DNA from: Membranipora membranacea
Taxonomy: Eukaryota > Bryozoa > Gymnolaemata > Cheilostomatida > Membraniporidae
Direction of reading: 5' to 3'
Length of the DNA stretch: 64,000 bases
NCBI GenBank assembly: GCA_914767715.1
Contig: OU612065.1
Coordinates: 28,212,001-28,276,000 of the forward strand
In this document: one piece after another, positions 13,401-24,413 of the stretch
Layout of the letters: every line of letters begins with the position of its first letter
Numbering within the stretch: position 1 is the stretch's first letter
Position numbers and translations under genes: made by a program
The notes under the pieces: generated by a model
Seen by the model: only the letters and a program-made list of their open reading frames with translations
Told to the model about the DNA's origin: nothing
The model's database searches: none

Positions 13401-16400
13401 ACAGGTCTGTCGAGTCGTACAAACTGATCGATAACCAGCCATCTCTCTTTGATCACTTCTACTTGTTTCTGACTCAGCGGTTCCCTCATTCTAAGTTCTA
13501 CTTCTAACTTTCCTCCCACCTCTTTTCTTCCATTTGTGTCTAGCAGCTAGATAATATAAATACAATATACTAATCCGGTTATGATCCAAAATATCCTATA
13601 CTGTTCTTACCTCATAGCCCAGCACAAAACTGCTTCTTCATTAAAAATCTTTTTTAACTTTAAAAATATTTGTAGCAGGTTATCAGTATCGACAACAGTT
13701 TGTATTTCAGTTAGTGCAAAAAAGGATCTTTCTTTTTTTATCTTCTCTTGCTGAAAATTTGGACAGGTAGTTGTCAGCCAGATATTAGTTCGTAATGATT
13801 TTGTGAGATGAATATAGAAAGTTTGCCTCATAGTTATTATCACCATGCTCAGGGTGGAGTATTGAACATTGTCAGAGTGAAATATTTACATACATGATCA
13901 AGATACTTAGTCCGACATAATTAAGTGCGGAGCAGAGCATCGGTATATTTTTAGCAGTGAAATTCAGCAGAAGATGAACAAATATAGATTGAACCCATTA
14001 TAGCTGTGAAGAGGGCTTACTACCTTTATGACTATACATGGTGGGTATTGAGCAGCTTGGCTGTGCCTAGAAATGCCTGCTCCAACACAATTCTATGGAG
14101 CACCATAAAGACTGAGGCCTTTTTAATTGTTAAATGTCTGAGCATAACCACCCACAATAAGCGCCTCAGGCGCCAGGTAATTTGGCTTTGATTGGTGTTC
14201 TTTACCTGCTTGTAAACAAACGGTCACACTAGTGTTTAATTAGTGTAGAATTAAACTTATCGTCATGGTTATATGTAAATACTGTTTGCAGTGGTGAGGT
14301 GTTCAAATATGCACAATTGATTTGTGTTTTAGCGTTATTATTATGATGAGCCGTGATAAACGGTCATGTAAACTCAGCTTGGCAGACTTACTACAGATTA
14401 ATACAGCCCTGTTTGTGAAGATTGTGGTTTGTACTTTGACTAATACCTTAGCGTCATAGTTGGGCCACATTTTGTAAAGCTGATATAATCAGATACGACA
14501 GGATTTGACAGTTTTGGATGCAAATGATACCTGGCAATGATCAGAAGCAAAGTGTCTTCTCAAGATTGGAGCATTTAAGGGTGGCATAAATCTGTGTAAC
14601 ACTATCATAATCACCCTCTTACCCTCCAGCCCAGCTCCCACCAAAATAAACAGGCTTATATACTTAGGCAGCAACTTCACTTTGAGAAAGTGGAGATGTC
14701 AGACAGCTAAATTATGCGCTCAAGTGCAGATGATTTTTAAAGCTTGGCCAAATGTATAATATAACCATCAATAGTTCTTCCTTCATAATATTACCAGGTT
14801 GGTCTGCAAGAAGTGCTAATCTGTGATTATCATGATAATATGGTATTACAGTATTTGCCTCCCCTCCCTCAAATATGAAAGTCAATCAGAACTATCTGCG
14901 ATTGTTTGGTAACTGTACTACATGTTTATCATCATGATGTTCTTATTCCGCTCGGACACAATTAGATTCAGAAATAGTAGGTAAAATACTTACATCAAAA
15001 CTATCGTGAACTGTGCCAGCAGTCTCAAATTTATCCAGTTTAATTATCACAGTTGCAAAGTGCTTATCTGATTTGAGAAAACCTCTGGAAATAAGTGAAA
15101 CAATATTATATTGAGTGGTGAAATAACGACTAGAATATATGTTATATGTGATCAGTAGAGCCTTGATTCATAACTTGCCAGGGCCACTGGTGTAGTCATA
15201 GAAGGCTGTTCTGTGCTATAGCCGTAACTAGTCCATCCATTAGCCTAAAATTTTTACTATGGGTTTCAATCAGATTTAAATTTCAATCAAATCAAATTTA
15301 TCAAAATAAGGAGTCACCTCCTTTCAGCAAGAGTTATGACAATTCCATACAGCAATGATGTGAACAGTGGATGCAGGGAGGGTGGATGTATACTATACAT
15401 TCAGACGTTATGAAAACAGAACCTCATTAATTCTGGCAATGGATGTTAGCCCTCTCAACCAACTCTTAATTTTGCTATTTGCTTTATCACAACCGAACTA
15501 AATTTTTTAAACTAAGATGAGTGCACAGTAGTTGTATTACATTTCATACACACCATACCTTCTATAGAAAAGCTCAAGCTTGACCTTTCTATTTTTGAAC
15601 ACCCTGAGCATCTGTTTAGACCGGCGGTTAATCTGGAATTTATCTGTGTGGTTATACTCGGGATTGTCAGACTTCTTAGATACTTCAGTTTTACCAGTCT
15701 GCGGTTCTTCGGTGGGCCAGGGTAGCTCATAGTTTATATATGTGTCTAGATCTGCTGCGGTTTTAATATCTGAAAAGCAATCGCAAGAATATGAAACATG
15801 CATACATTGAATTGCAGTGATTTCAAGCTTTCAAACAAGAGAGAAAGTATGTGACATGAAGTGAATAATAAACTGCACTTTTCTCATTCACTACATAAAT
15901 TATCGCACTGATTCCTATTATTATCATGATAGTTGCCTGTTATTTCATTTGACTGACTTATTTGAATTATTTCTTTTGAAATCACTTAATCTTCCCATTT
16001 TCACAATATTTTCTGAGATACAGCGCAGATAAATCCCCTACCTGATGGCGGCTGATATTGAATTCCTCTGAATATTTTTATTTGTAAATCTCCATCTCCT
16101 AAATCTGTGTTTACTCTGCAAAACACATAATAATAAAACTTCTGTTAAGCTCAGAACACAATACACCACAGTACACCACAGTACACCACAATACACCACA
16201 GTACACCACAATACACCACAATACACCACAGCGACTCAGATCAACAATATTATTTGTGAAGGATGGATGATTAGTGTGCATAAATAATATTTGCATAACA
16301 TCACTTTATCAATGGTAAACAGAGTGTTGTGAGCATAAAATAGAATACAATTCAGTGTTTTAAATGTTTATGGTTGAGCGAAAAATCTTTGGTCTCATTG

Positions 16401-19400
16401 CGATATATTAGGACTAGAGTAACTCGCCATGGAAAGGCAAATCCAAAATTCAAGAGAGGCAAAAGACTAAAGTTTTAATCAAGATATTGATCACAGGAGG
16501 GAGATGATGTACTAACTTGACAGTAGAGTACTGTCTCGTCTCATAGTGATATTTTGGTACAGGATCATTGTGTCTCAGAGCATTCTGTACAGCATCTACA
16601 TCCTTCCTACAGTTCTGCTCCAAATTCTCAAATCTATAAATAAATCGCTGTTTTATCCAAAAAAACAATCTTGTTGTTCACAAGCCGAATAAACAGGCAA
16701 ACGCTAAGTTTCTTATCATCTAGACTCTTAAGTTTTAGAGGTACATTCTACAAGTCAAGTTTAGTTGTGCTACTTTCAAACACAAGAAGATGGCCAACTA
16801 TCCTTCACTGCTGATACAAACAGTGACGGCTGAGATTAATAATATCCCGGCAGGAGTGTATTTAGACTAAGAATATCACTGTAGCATAGCAGTGATGACG
16901 CTGTATTCCATCAAGACATGCAACTCTCAACATTCAAGGATATTTTCCATATCAATTTTATGTGTTCCTAATGATGGTTTATTTTTCGAATGATTTCCAG
17001 GAAAATTGATAACATTCCATTGAAGCAGAGACAATCATATTCCTAATGCGTTAAAAAACTGTCAGAAAAGAATTTTTGTAACGGATCCCTTGTACCTTGT
17101 AGACTTACACAAAAGCTTGTTTGACATCCCCGAGGGCCTTAAAGTGGATAGCGTTATCTGAGGAGCTTTTGATTTGTGCCTTCAGTTCAGTGATAATTTT
17201 CTCAAACTCTTGAACCCTCTCTTCCGGTGTAATATCAGCTATCTCTGAGGCATCAACAACCACATAACCTGTCTGGTGTGACGCTGTAGGAGGGGGTGGC
17301 AACTAGAAATATAAGCCCATATTATGAAACAATGCATTATTTTTATACATGATGCACAGCACACAATACAACCATCAAATGTATGTTTTGTCATTGAGTC
17401 AAACTCATAGCCCTGATATTTTGAATATCAGGGCCTATGAGTCAAACTCATAGCCCGGCCTTTCATAAGGGACTGACAGTTGCTCCTTATTGCTTGGGAC
17501 TGGTCATTTTGGAGCGGGACTTGCTAATTTAAGGTGTTTGGATAAATCTTTTAATGTTTATATTTTTAGTCAATGTATATTACTATAAATTGGTGCTTGA
17601 AAACAATCAGATGTTATAATTTTATTATAATGGATATATCTCCGCCCTTACCTGACCCATATCGACAGGCAGACCATTAGTAGCAGCCTGTATCATAGGA
17701 TTCATGCCTTTAATTACCCTCATATACTTCAAGGCCAGTTCTTTATCATCATGAGTTTTAGCTTCTAGTGCCGCTTTCTTATATTGATTCTGCCTGTCCT
17801 TGAGCTGTTCCAGTTGTTTTTCTTGTATGGATAGAGTCGCCTGTCTTTTTGCTACAATAAACATCAGTGAAGGGCTGGTATACATATTTTTTCAGAAGTA
17901 CTGGCCATGACACAGGAGTTGAAATATGTGTAGCTGAAATAGTTGAAAGAAATAAAGAACAACTTTTGTTTCCAAATAGGGTTGTGTCATTGTGTTACTC
18001 AAAACTGACAGAAAATCATAGACATATTAATAATATTATTAAGTCTTTGCAGAAAACTCCGTAGAAATGAAATACAAAAATGGTAAATCACTATGTTTCC
18101 TATGTCGATGCGACGTCGGTTTTAGGCCCAATCGATACATGGGATTAGCATTTAGGTTAACTTGCGAACGCATTTTTACTCGTTTCTTCATTTGAAAGCA
18201 GATATCGTTTTGATTCGCAACAAATGGATAAGCTGACGTAGATGAATGGATAGTGCGCATGATATATTCTGTGCGGGAGGCCCAGGCTCAAATCCCGGCT
18301 GCGGCAGATCTCTTTTCATCTTTTGTCATCATGAAAATCGTTAGCATTCATCATTCGACATGAGAGTGGACCACCCATTCGAAGCATGGAACCATAGTGA
18401 TTATTCATATATACTGAATACTCACGTTTATGTTGTTGAGGAGGCACAGTCGGAGCTGGTTTAGCTGGAGGAGTAGACAGACCAGCTGATGTAGAGGGAG
18501 TGGATACAGCTGCAGCAGCAGGGGGAGAAGCAGCGGCAGCCACAGGGGCGGCAGACGAGCCCTGCAGTGCTTGTCTCTGTGGTGGAGCTGAACCAGGCAA
18601 AGGTATCTCAGAAAAACCTACAGAAACATTACCGATAAACAAGATTTAAAAAATGGCTAACATTTAAATTAATGCTAACAGGATCTTCAATGCTCAAACA
18701 TTGGGCTGAGGGCTAGTATGAGGTGATTAATTATATTGTAATTTTTCTGGTGTGAATCTGAAGTTAAATTTTAATAATTTCAAAACCAATAGATTATCAC
18801 ATCTGAATCAGCAAGAATAGAGCACCTCATAAGTGAGGACTTTTCATCTGAATGGGAATCGAATCTACGTTACCTGGCGGAGTGGGCAGCTCACTGTAAT
18901 CATAAGATTTTCCAGCTTTTGTAACTTTAATTGCATCCTGATATTGCTTTAAAAAGAAAGAATCGAATTCATTACGTAAAATCAGATGAATACAGAAATA
19001 CCATCGTTCAAAATCAAACCTATAAACTCTATGACACCAAATTTGAGTTCTGCAAAGTTGTGAAACTTTTTAGGGGATATTGGTTGTGAGACCTAGAGCG
19101 TGGAGACTCTTTATGAAGGAAGAAAAAAAGTTTTGTGTGACATCTCTGACCAAAAGTAGAGGGATAGGGTCAGTAGATGTGCAACAAAGAGACTAGAGAA
19201 GAAGTTGTATAAGAGATACCAGTAATACACCTTCAAGAACAAGTTCCTAATTAGACAGTAAGGTTATATATTGGAGAGTATACCTTAGCTATTCTGCCCA
19301 TTCTCCTGGCTTTACTAGTGTTGCCCTGTTCCTTGGCTTCTGCTTCGCTATCCTGGTATTTCTTTAGCCTCTGCTGCAAAGCCCCCATTGTGTCTGTAGG

Positions 19401-22400
19401 CTTATCAGGAGCATCAAACAGTTTCTTAGTGTCTAAAAATCATCACAAAATCTACATTAATTCGGTGTATGGTAAAAAATCTGAATTACAAAAATTTCAA
19501 GAAAAGCGAGCTGGATATTACATAAACAGTTCAGATCAAGCTTCTAATGTTAGTATAAGTGTACGGGTGTCATATAATTGCTATGGATGACACCAACCCT
19601 AAAAATATTCTTCAACTATCAATATCCATTGAACATCTTCACTTACAACTAGCGTCTAATAACTTGAAACCAGAAGCATGTCATGCTAGTGAAAAACAAC
19701 AAGCGGTATAAAGGTACTTTGAAATGATCATAATTTCACCATAAGTTAAAATTATTTATTAATCTCAGAGAGTTACAGAGACTCTCACCTTCTGCAGTGG
19801 CTGCAGGTACGTCATCTAGAAAGCTGCCTGCAGTGTTGGGCTGGGAGGTAGCATTAGTCGGGGCAGCAGGTTGTGGTGCTGCTGCTCTGCTGGGACTAGG
19901 ACCTGACTGACTGGTACTGTCTGATGGAGCTGGTGGTATATTACTAAGATCCACATCCTGACCAGAGTTTAGAGCTTCTATCACTTTGTCAAAGTCCTAA
20001 GTTCGTAAATTCGAAAATTAATATTCATTGTATTTATAAGTTGACAATCAACGAAGAATGAGAAGGATTCTGATCAGAAACCACTGATATGCATCTAAAA
20101 AATATCCTAACCATATAAAATTACTGGACATTTGTGCTCAAATCCAGGCCAAACTAAGCTTACAAAATCCTATGTGTTGTCACCAGGATTCTAGCAAAAC
20201 CAGTCCAATTACGATCAGTGTTCACAACGGAGACAGAAGATAACCCAAAAAGAGATATTTGCAAAGTTCAAATTTCCCTCTTAGATCAGGGTTAAGTTTT
20301 GGTCTGATCTATCTTGTTCCCTCCCTACCTGATTTAAAATATAGTGCTACCTGATTCAAAACTCAAATAACTATTTACCTTCTTGACTCTGAGATACTTG
20401 AGGGCTTGCTGATTGTTACCCGAGTGTTTAGCAGAGACTGCTGCTAACTGATATTGATTTCTTCTCTCAGTCAGCATAGCGATTTTTGGATCTGCAAATC
20501 AACGTGTATGGAAAAAAATGAAATAGTCTGCATCTCGTAGGTAAAATCAGTCAACCACAATTTCAAATTTTCTCAACTTGAAGTATCACAACATTTTTTT
20601 ATGGTATAAAACAAACCGAAATTTTCGACAGCAATTATTACATGACACACATTCATTGGTAGTTTCTATTTATTTGGGCTCCCAGACATGACAAGGTATC
20701 TAGCGTAGGGCAGCACAATTATCTTGAAAAGTTTAGACAGCTCACCACTGGATGAGGGGGCGGGTTGAGGGGATGCAGCAGCAGCTTGTTTCTGTGGTGA
20801 AACTGTGGGTTGTATTGTTGGCTGTATTGTTGGCTGTATTGTTGGCTGTATTGTTGGCTGTATTGTTGGTTGTATAGTTGGTTGTATAGGTTTAACAGTA
20901 GGTTGATTGACTTGTTGGGGTGGTTGGGTGGCGCTGGCTGCAGCACTTGGTTTAGGTATAGCAACTTCAGGTGGAATCTCACTTTCATCAACAGGTTTAC
21001 CAGCTTTTGCACTTCTCAGTTGACCCTGCAGTGTCTGTGTGTTAAAAAGAGGAAAACAACCTAAGGAAACTACTCACTCAACCTACTTATTAAGTTTTAC
21101 TGAGATTCAATAGTTATAGTTTTTTGTAAGAAGTACAAACTTCACAATTGAATCGTCATTAATTGATAAACATTGGGTGCGAATGTATGCAGTTTGGAGT
21201 TGCTGTCACATAAAGTATTTTGTCTTCATGTAACTAAACCTAATATCCCTGCAACCTTGTTATAAATCATCATTATCATCAGCCTCTTTCACAAATCTGT
21301 GTAGGCTATTTGTAAATATAGTAAAAAACCTTTTTTATTTAACCAACCTTGAGCGCTCGATCATATCTGCGTTTCTTCATACTGTCAGCAGTTTTGACAG
21401 CCTCAGAGTACAGATTTATCCTGTTATTGAGTAGATTAACTAAACCTTGAGGAGACATGGGAGACGGACGTGGTGGTTCTTCCTCCTCTTCTTCACCATC
21501 TGATACTATTCCCTCTAACTCTGCCTGTATCAATAGAAGAAGATAGAGATACGTATTTGTAATAGGAAGAACAGCCTCCTAAGTCACAGCAAAGACTGAT
21601 TATAGATCAAATCATTAAACAAAGCTCCAAATGACAAGCAAAACTGTGCATCATGTGGTATTAACTGGAGTGTACTTAGCATGGCTAAAACATGTTTTGT
21701 TCTGATAGATTAAGTTTTCTGAAGTTCATTTCAGTTTTGAGTCTTTGCACTAAATGAAATGTTGGAGATGAAGCACGTTTAACAGTGGTGAGATATTACC
21801 TACCATCAACTCATTCTCATCACCAGATAACTCTTCATCACTTTCGATATCAGCATCAATATTATCAGCAAAATTCTGAAGGGCTGAAAAGTCTGGCATT
21901 TCTGCAAAGCAATGGAAATATTAGGGGTTGTAGTAACAAAAGTATTAAGCATTGATTGAAGACTTGTGTGGAAATTGTTTAAAAGCTGCCAAATGTCGTT
22001 TAATCCTGTTACCCAAAGAGAGCAGAAACACTTTTCTATGGTTGCTTAAGGTAATGCCTTGTTTGTATTTGATATTCCATGATACAGATTGTTGGTAGGA
22101 GGCAGGTAATGTAATCATCATGATAGTTCGTCATAATCTGAACAGGGCTGTTGTGTGTTTCTCAGCATTATTTTTTTCAGAGTCTAGCAATATGTGCACA
22201 TCTTGATGACAAACATCAAGGTTAACGGTATATGAAACATCAATAAAAAACCTCTGGTGACAGGAGACTTTGCCATGCTGGGTTTATATTTGGATCACTA
22301 ACTTTGTTTCTTAGCTTTCACAGGAGCATCTCCACTTTTTCCCTCAAGACGTAAAAGTTCTGCTTCCAGATCAGCGTCATCCTCATCACTGTCATCTCCG

Positions 22401-22809
22401 CCTCCTCCCATCAACCCCATCTGCCAATTGTCAATAAATCGTGTGAATAAATTCAGCAAGAAGAAATAGTTAATAATAGCAAGGCGACTGGCATGATGTC
22501 TATCTATTAGGGTATGATGATGAAAGTGGTGGAACTAACGCTTCATTTCTGAATAGGTTTCGGGTGATAAATATTTCTACCATTCAGTTTGAGTGGAATG
22601 AAATTATGATGAATTCAGACATGTTGAACAATATCAGCCATACATAAGCTGAGAATGACTTGATATTATATTTGAATTGAAGATAATGACGTTTGACCAA
22701 ATCTATGAAAACTGAAGTAGGCATAATATAGGGTTACTATTACCTGCTTCATGAATGCGTCTCCCTTCCGTCCTTTCTCGGTATCTTTCTCTGTCTTTTT
22801 TCGTGGCAT
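10468..22809 (-). CDS. CC2D1: CC2D1A/CC2D1B (Lgd/Freud-1), four DM14 domains plus C2
   Basis: CC2D1 proteins bind ESCRT-III CHMP4 through DM14 domains and act in endosomal sorting (Drosophila Lgd, Notch traffic); vertebrate CC2D1A is also described as a transcriptional repressor. Exons in coding order: 22744-22809, 22303-22420, 21804-21901, 21348-21524, 20746-21034, 20379-20491, 19789-19996, 19284-19432, 18874-18946, 18426-18617, 17652-17851, 17109-17302, 16517-16633, 16042-16115, 15559-15769, 14994-15084, 13388-13546, 12612-12644, 11836-11901, 11150-11287, 10468-10590. Every junction keeps phase, giving 962 residues (human CC2D1A has about 950). The acidic N-terminus is followed by DM14 domains at about 120-178, 253-305, 372-430 and 503-561, a C2 domain at about 670-815 and the helical C-terminus. 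Signatures include NQYKKAALEAK, NGLPVDM and REPLSQKQVE. A repeated Gln-Pro-Thr-Ile tract (about 204-231) separates DM14-1 and -2. The micro-exon 12612-12644 is the least certain exon, because a look-alike lies at 13021-13046. Confidence 0.95.
10670..10742. repeat. Inverted repeat in CC2D1 intron 20
   Basis: Arms 10670-10691 and 10721-10742 pair over 22 bases with one mismatch (core AAAAATGAGTCTGGGTC and its complement), around a 29-base loop. It could be a MITE remnant or a structured RNA segment; nothing else distinguishes it. Confidence 0.6.
11304..11512 (-). repeat. tRNA-derived SINE copy, minus strand
   Basis: Read on the minus strand, this starts with a tRNA-like head: A-box-like GAGCTCAGTGTG, then B-box-like GGTTTGAATCC (plus strand 11434-11444). 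A T-rich run, a tail with TTTATAACTGGAGCATTTTT and a palindromic end built on CTTATAAG follow. Head and tail match the plus-strand copy at 25461-25592 over most of their length. It lies next to CC2D1 coding exon 20. Confidence 0.65.
13021..13046 (-). other. Duplicated or alternative CC2D1 micro-exon
   Basis: On the minus strand an acceptor TTTACAG, 26 bases beginning GAACG, and a strong donor GTAAGT are present. The 26 bases closely resemble the 33-base micro-exon at 12612-12644 (both begin GAACG, share AAAACAC and AGCAG and have near-identical acceptors). Inclusion would shift the frame of the following exons, while the 33-base copy keeps it. It is either an exon-duplication relic or a regulated frame-breaking exon. 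Confidence 0.5.
16161..16230. repeat. 10-base minisatellite, seven units
   Basis: Seven exact-length units of RTACACCACA (R varies A/G) lie in CC2D1 intron 14-side sequence, 46 bases from the exon ending at 16115. Confidence 0.95.
17396..17456. repeat. Hairpin flanked by an 18-base direct repeat
   Basis: The 18-mer GAGTCAAACTCATAGCCC occurs at 17396-17413 and 17439-17456. Between and across the copies, CATAGCCCTGATATT pairs with AATATCAGGGCCTATG (one bulged base). It sits in the CC2D1 intron between exons 17652-17851 and 17109-17302. Confidence 0.7.
20808..20890 (-). repeat. Coding 12-base tandem repeat (Gln-Pro-Thr-Ile)
   Basis: Inside the CC2D1 exon 20746-21034, a 12-base unit read on the minus strand as CAACCAACAATA or CAGCCAACAATA repeats about six times, encoding consecutive QPTI units, with degenerate QPTV units at both ends. 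It is an in-frame low-complexity linker between DM14 domains 1 and 2. Confidence 0.9.
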
Positions 22810-24413
22810 GATTAGCTTATAAGTGAGACCTGGGGAAAAAAACCATCAACAAATGCAACAACAGCTCTCTCTTTATAGACACATGTTGACACATACTATC
22901 AATTCGGAAATACATGGAATATAGGACAATAGTGACCTTTGCATGTTGTTTGTTTTGTCCAATTCCTTTATTACATTTATGTCCTGATCACCTTGTCCTT
23001 ACACACTGAGACAAGCCTGAACCCTCCCAGTAGATGCGACCTGTATCCATTAGGTGAGCATTCCACAAAATACGTGTCTAGCTCATCAATCCTTTTATAC
23101 AAAGAAGTATATGGCAATTATGGTTGTTGATAACGATAACCAAATCTTGCACAATTACCAGTAACCAGTATACCTCCTTTACTCCCCTCCCTCCCAGGCT
23201 ATAGATGAACTATAAAAATATATAACAGTTCATGGGTAACAGTGACGAGCTTTCTAATCCTTAGTTAGACAAGAGACATAGAAGTTGGGCCTGTCATTTC
23301 TTTATTTATGCCTGGACAACCCAATGTACCTTGGGAACATTATCCAAATTTCTGAAACAGGAAACAAACTTGGTGTAAGAAAGTGAAAAACCACAACGGA
23401 TACAGAACCGGATACAACAATGTTTCTTAGCCCCAGACTGTGGAAAATGATTTATCATGAATAAATACTTTCGACAAATGTGACAGTTTTTCTCCAACTC
23501 AGACTAGGAAAAACATAGAGTGAAGAAACAGGAAAGTTGGAACACAGCCTGTGGCAGATGAGAAGAACTGATGACACATTCTCATGCTATGACTTACATG
23601 TACACAAAAACAATCATCACAATTTGAAGTGGAGACCAACCAATTTGATTGTCTTAAACCTCATTTCATTCAACTACTGATCACAACAAACTGAATAGAG
23701 TGGGTGGTAAGTTCAATCAAAGACTATCATCTTATCTAACTAAGAAGAGGAGAGTAGAAATTTATTTTTTGTTCAATCCTGAGACTGGGAGTCATCCACA
23801 GGTCTACTCCAAAACCTGGGTATTTTGCAATGCTTGAAAGCCCCAAGGAGGCTTTCAAACATTGCTGAAGGCCCAGATTTTATGCCTAGGTTGGTAATTT
23901 TTTATAATATTTATGGTTTTGTTTTGGGTATGATAAATGATCCAACTTTGGCAGTCAAAAGTTCATGTTCAGAGTTGATTGCCAACTGCAAAGCAAATAG
24001 AGCTTCCATCCTTCCCACCCACCTAAAGCCCAAAATCAGGAACTGCAGCAGTCCTATGGTCTCCACACTATTAGCTATTGAAGCTTACCGTGAGACAATA
24101 GTAGGCGATAGAATAGCATACAACACAACAAATTGACTTTCCTTCCAGCTGTGTCTACATTCATGGGCGACGTTGGTCCCAGTATAAAATTTTCTTTTCT
24201 GTTGACATTGGGACCAGTTTATGCTCACTCCATCTCTGGGGTATTGTCCCTCGATTCGAGTCTACTGTGTGTACTGCTATATACTAATGATATGAACTAT
24301 TTTGCAGGTTATAGTGTGAAGCGCAAATTCTCACATTCTCAATTCCGGGCCAAGACTCATAATCCTATACCATAGTAGAACGTGACTGGTTTGTGCTTAA
24401 CATCATTTCTACT
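22810..24413. other. Divergent intergenic region CC2D1 / GOSR1
   Basis: About 1.6 kb separates the two start codons. It must hold both promoters and 5' untranslated exons. No convincing CpG island or core promoter element is visible. The open frame at 23825-24136 resembles no family and is not called. Confidence 0.5.

Noticed and set aside
16161-16230. CRISPR-like array
   Set aside because: Units are contiguous 10-mers without spacers; it is a minisatellite in a eukaryotic intron.
16038-16296. Minus-strand frames with repeated Val-Val-Tyr-Cys-Gly
   Set aside because: Produced by the 10-base minisatellite in a CC2D1 intron; only 16042-16115 is coding, in another frame.
18241-18310. tRNA-like segment with B-box-like GGCTCAAATCC in a CC2D1 intron
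   Set aside because: Stems do not pair convincingly and it does not match the SINE family at 25461; too weak to call.
20810-21064. Plus-strand frame with repeated Tyr-Cys-Trp-Leu
   Set aside because: Antisense shadow of the QPTI repeat in CC2D1 exon 5.
23825-24375. Open frames of 103 and 80 residues between CC2D1 and GOSR1
   Set aside because: No family resemblance, no splice partners; they lie in the region that must hold two promoters.
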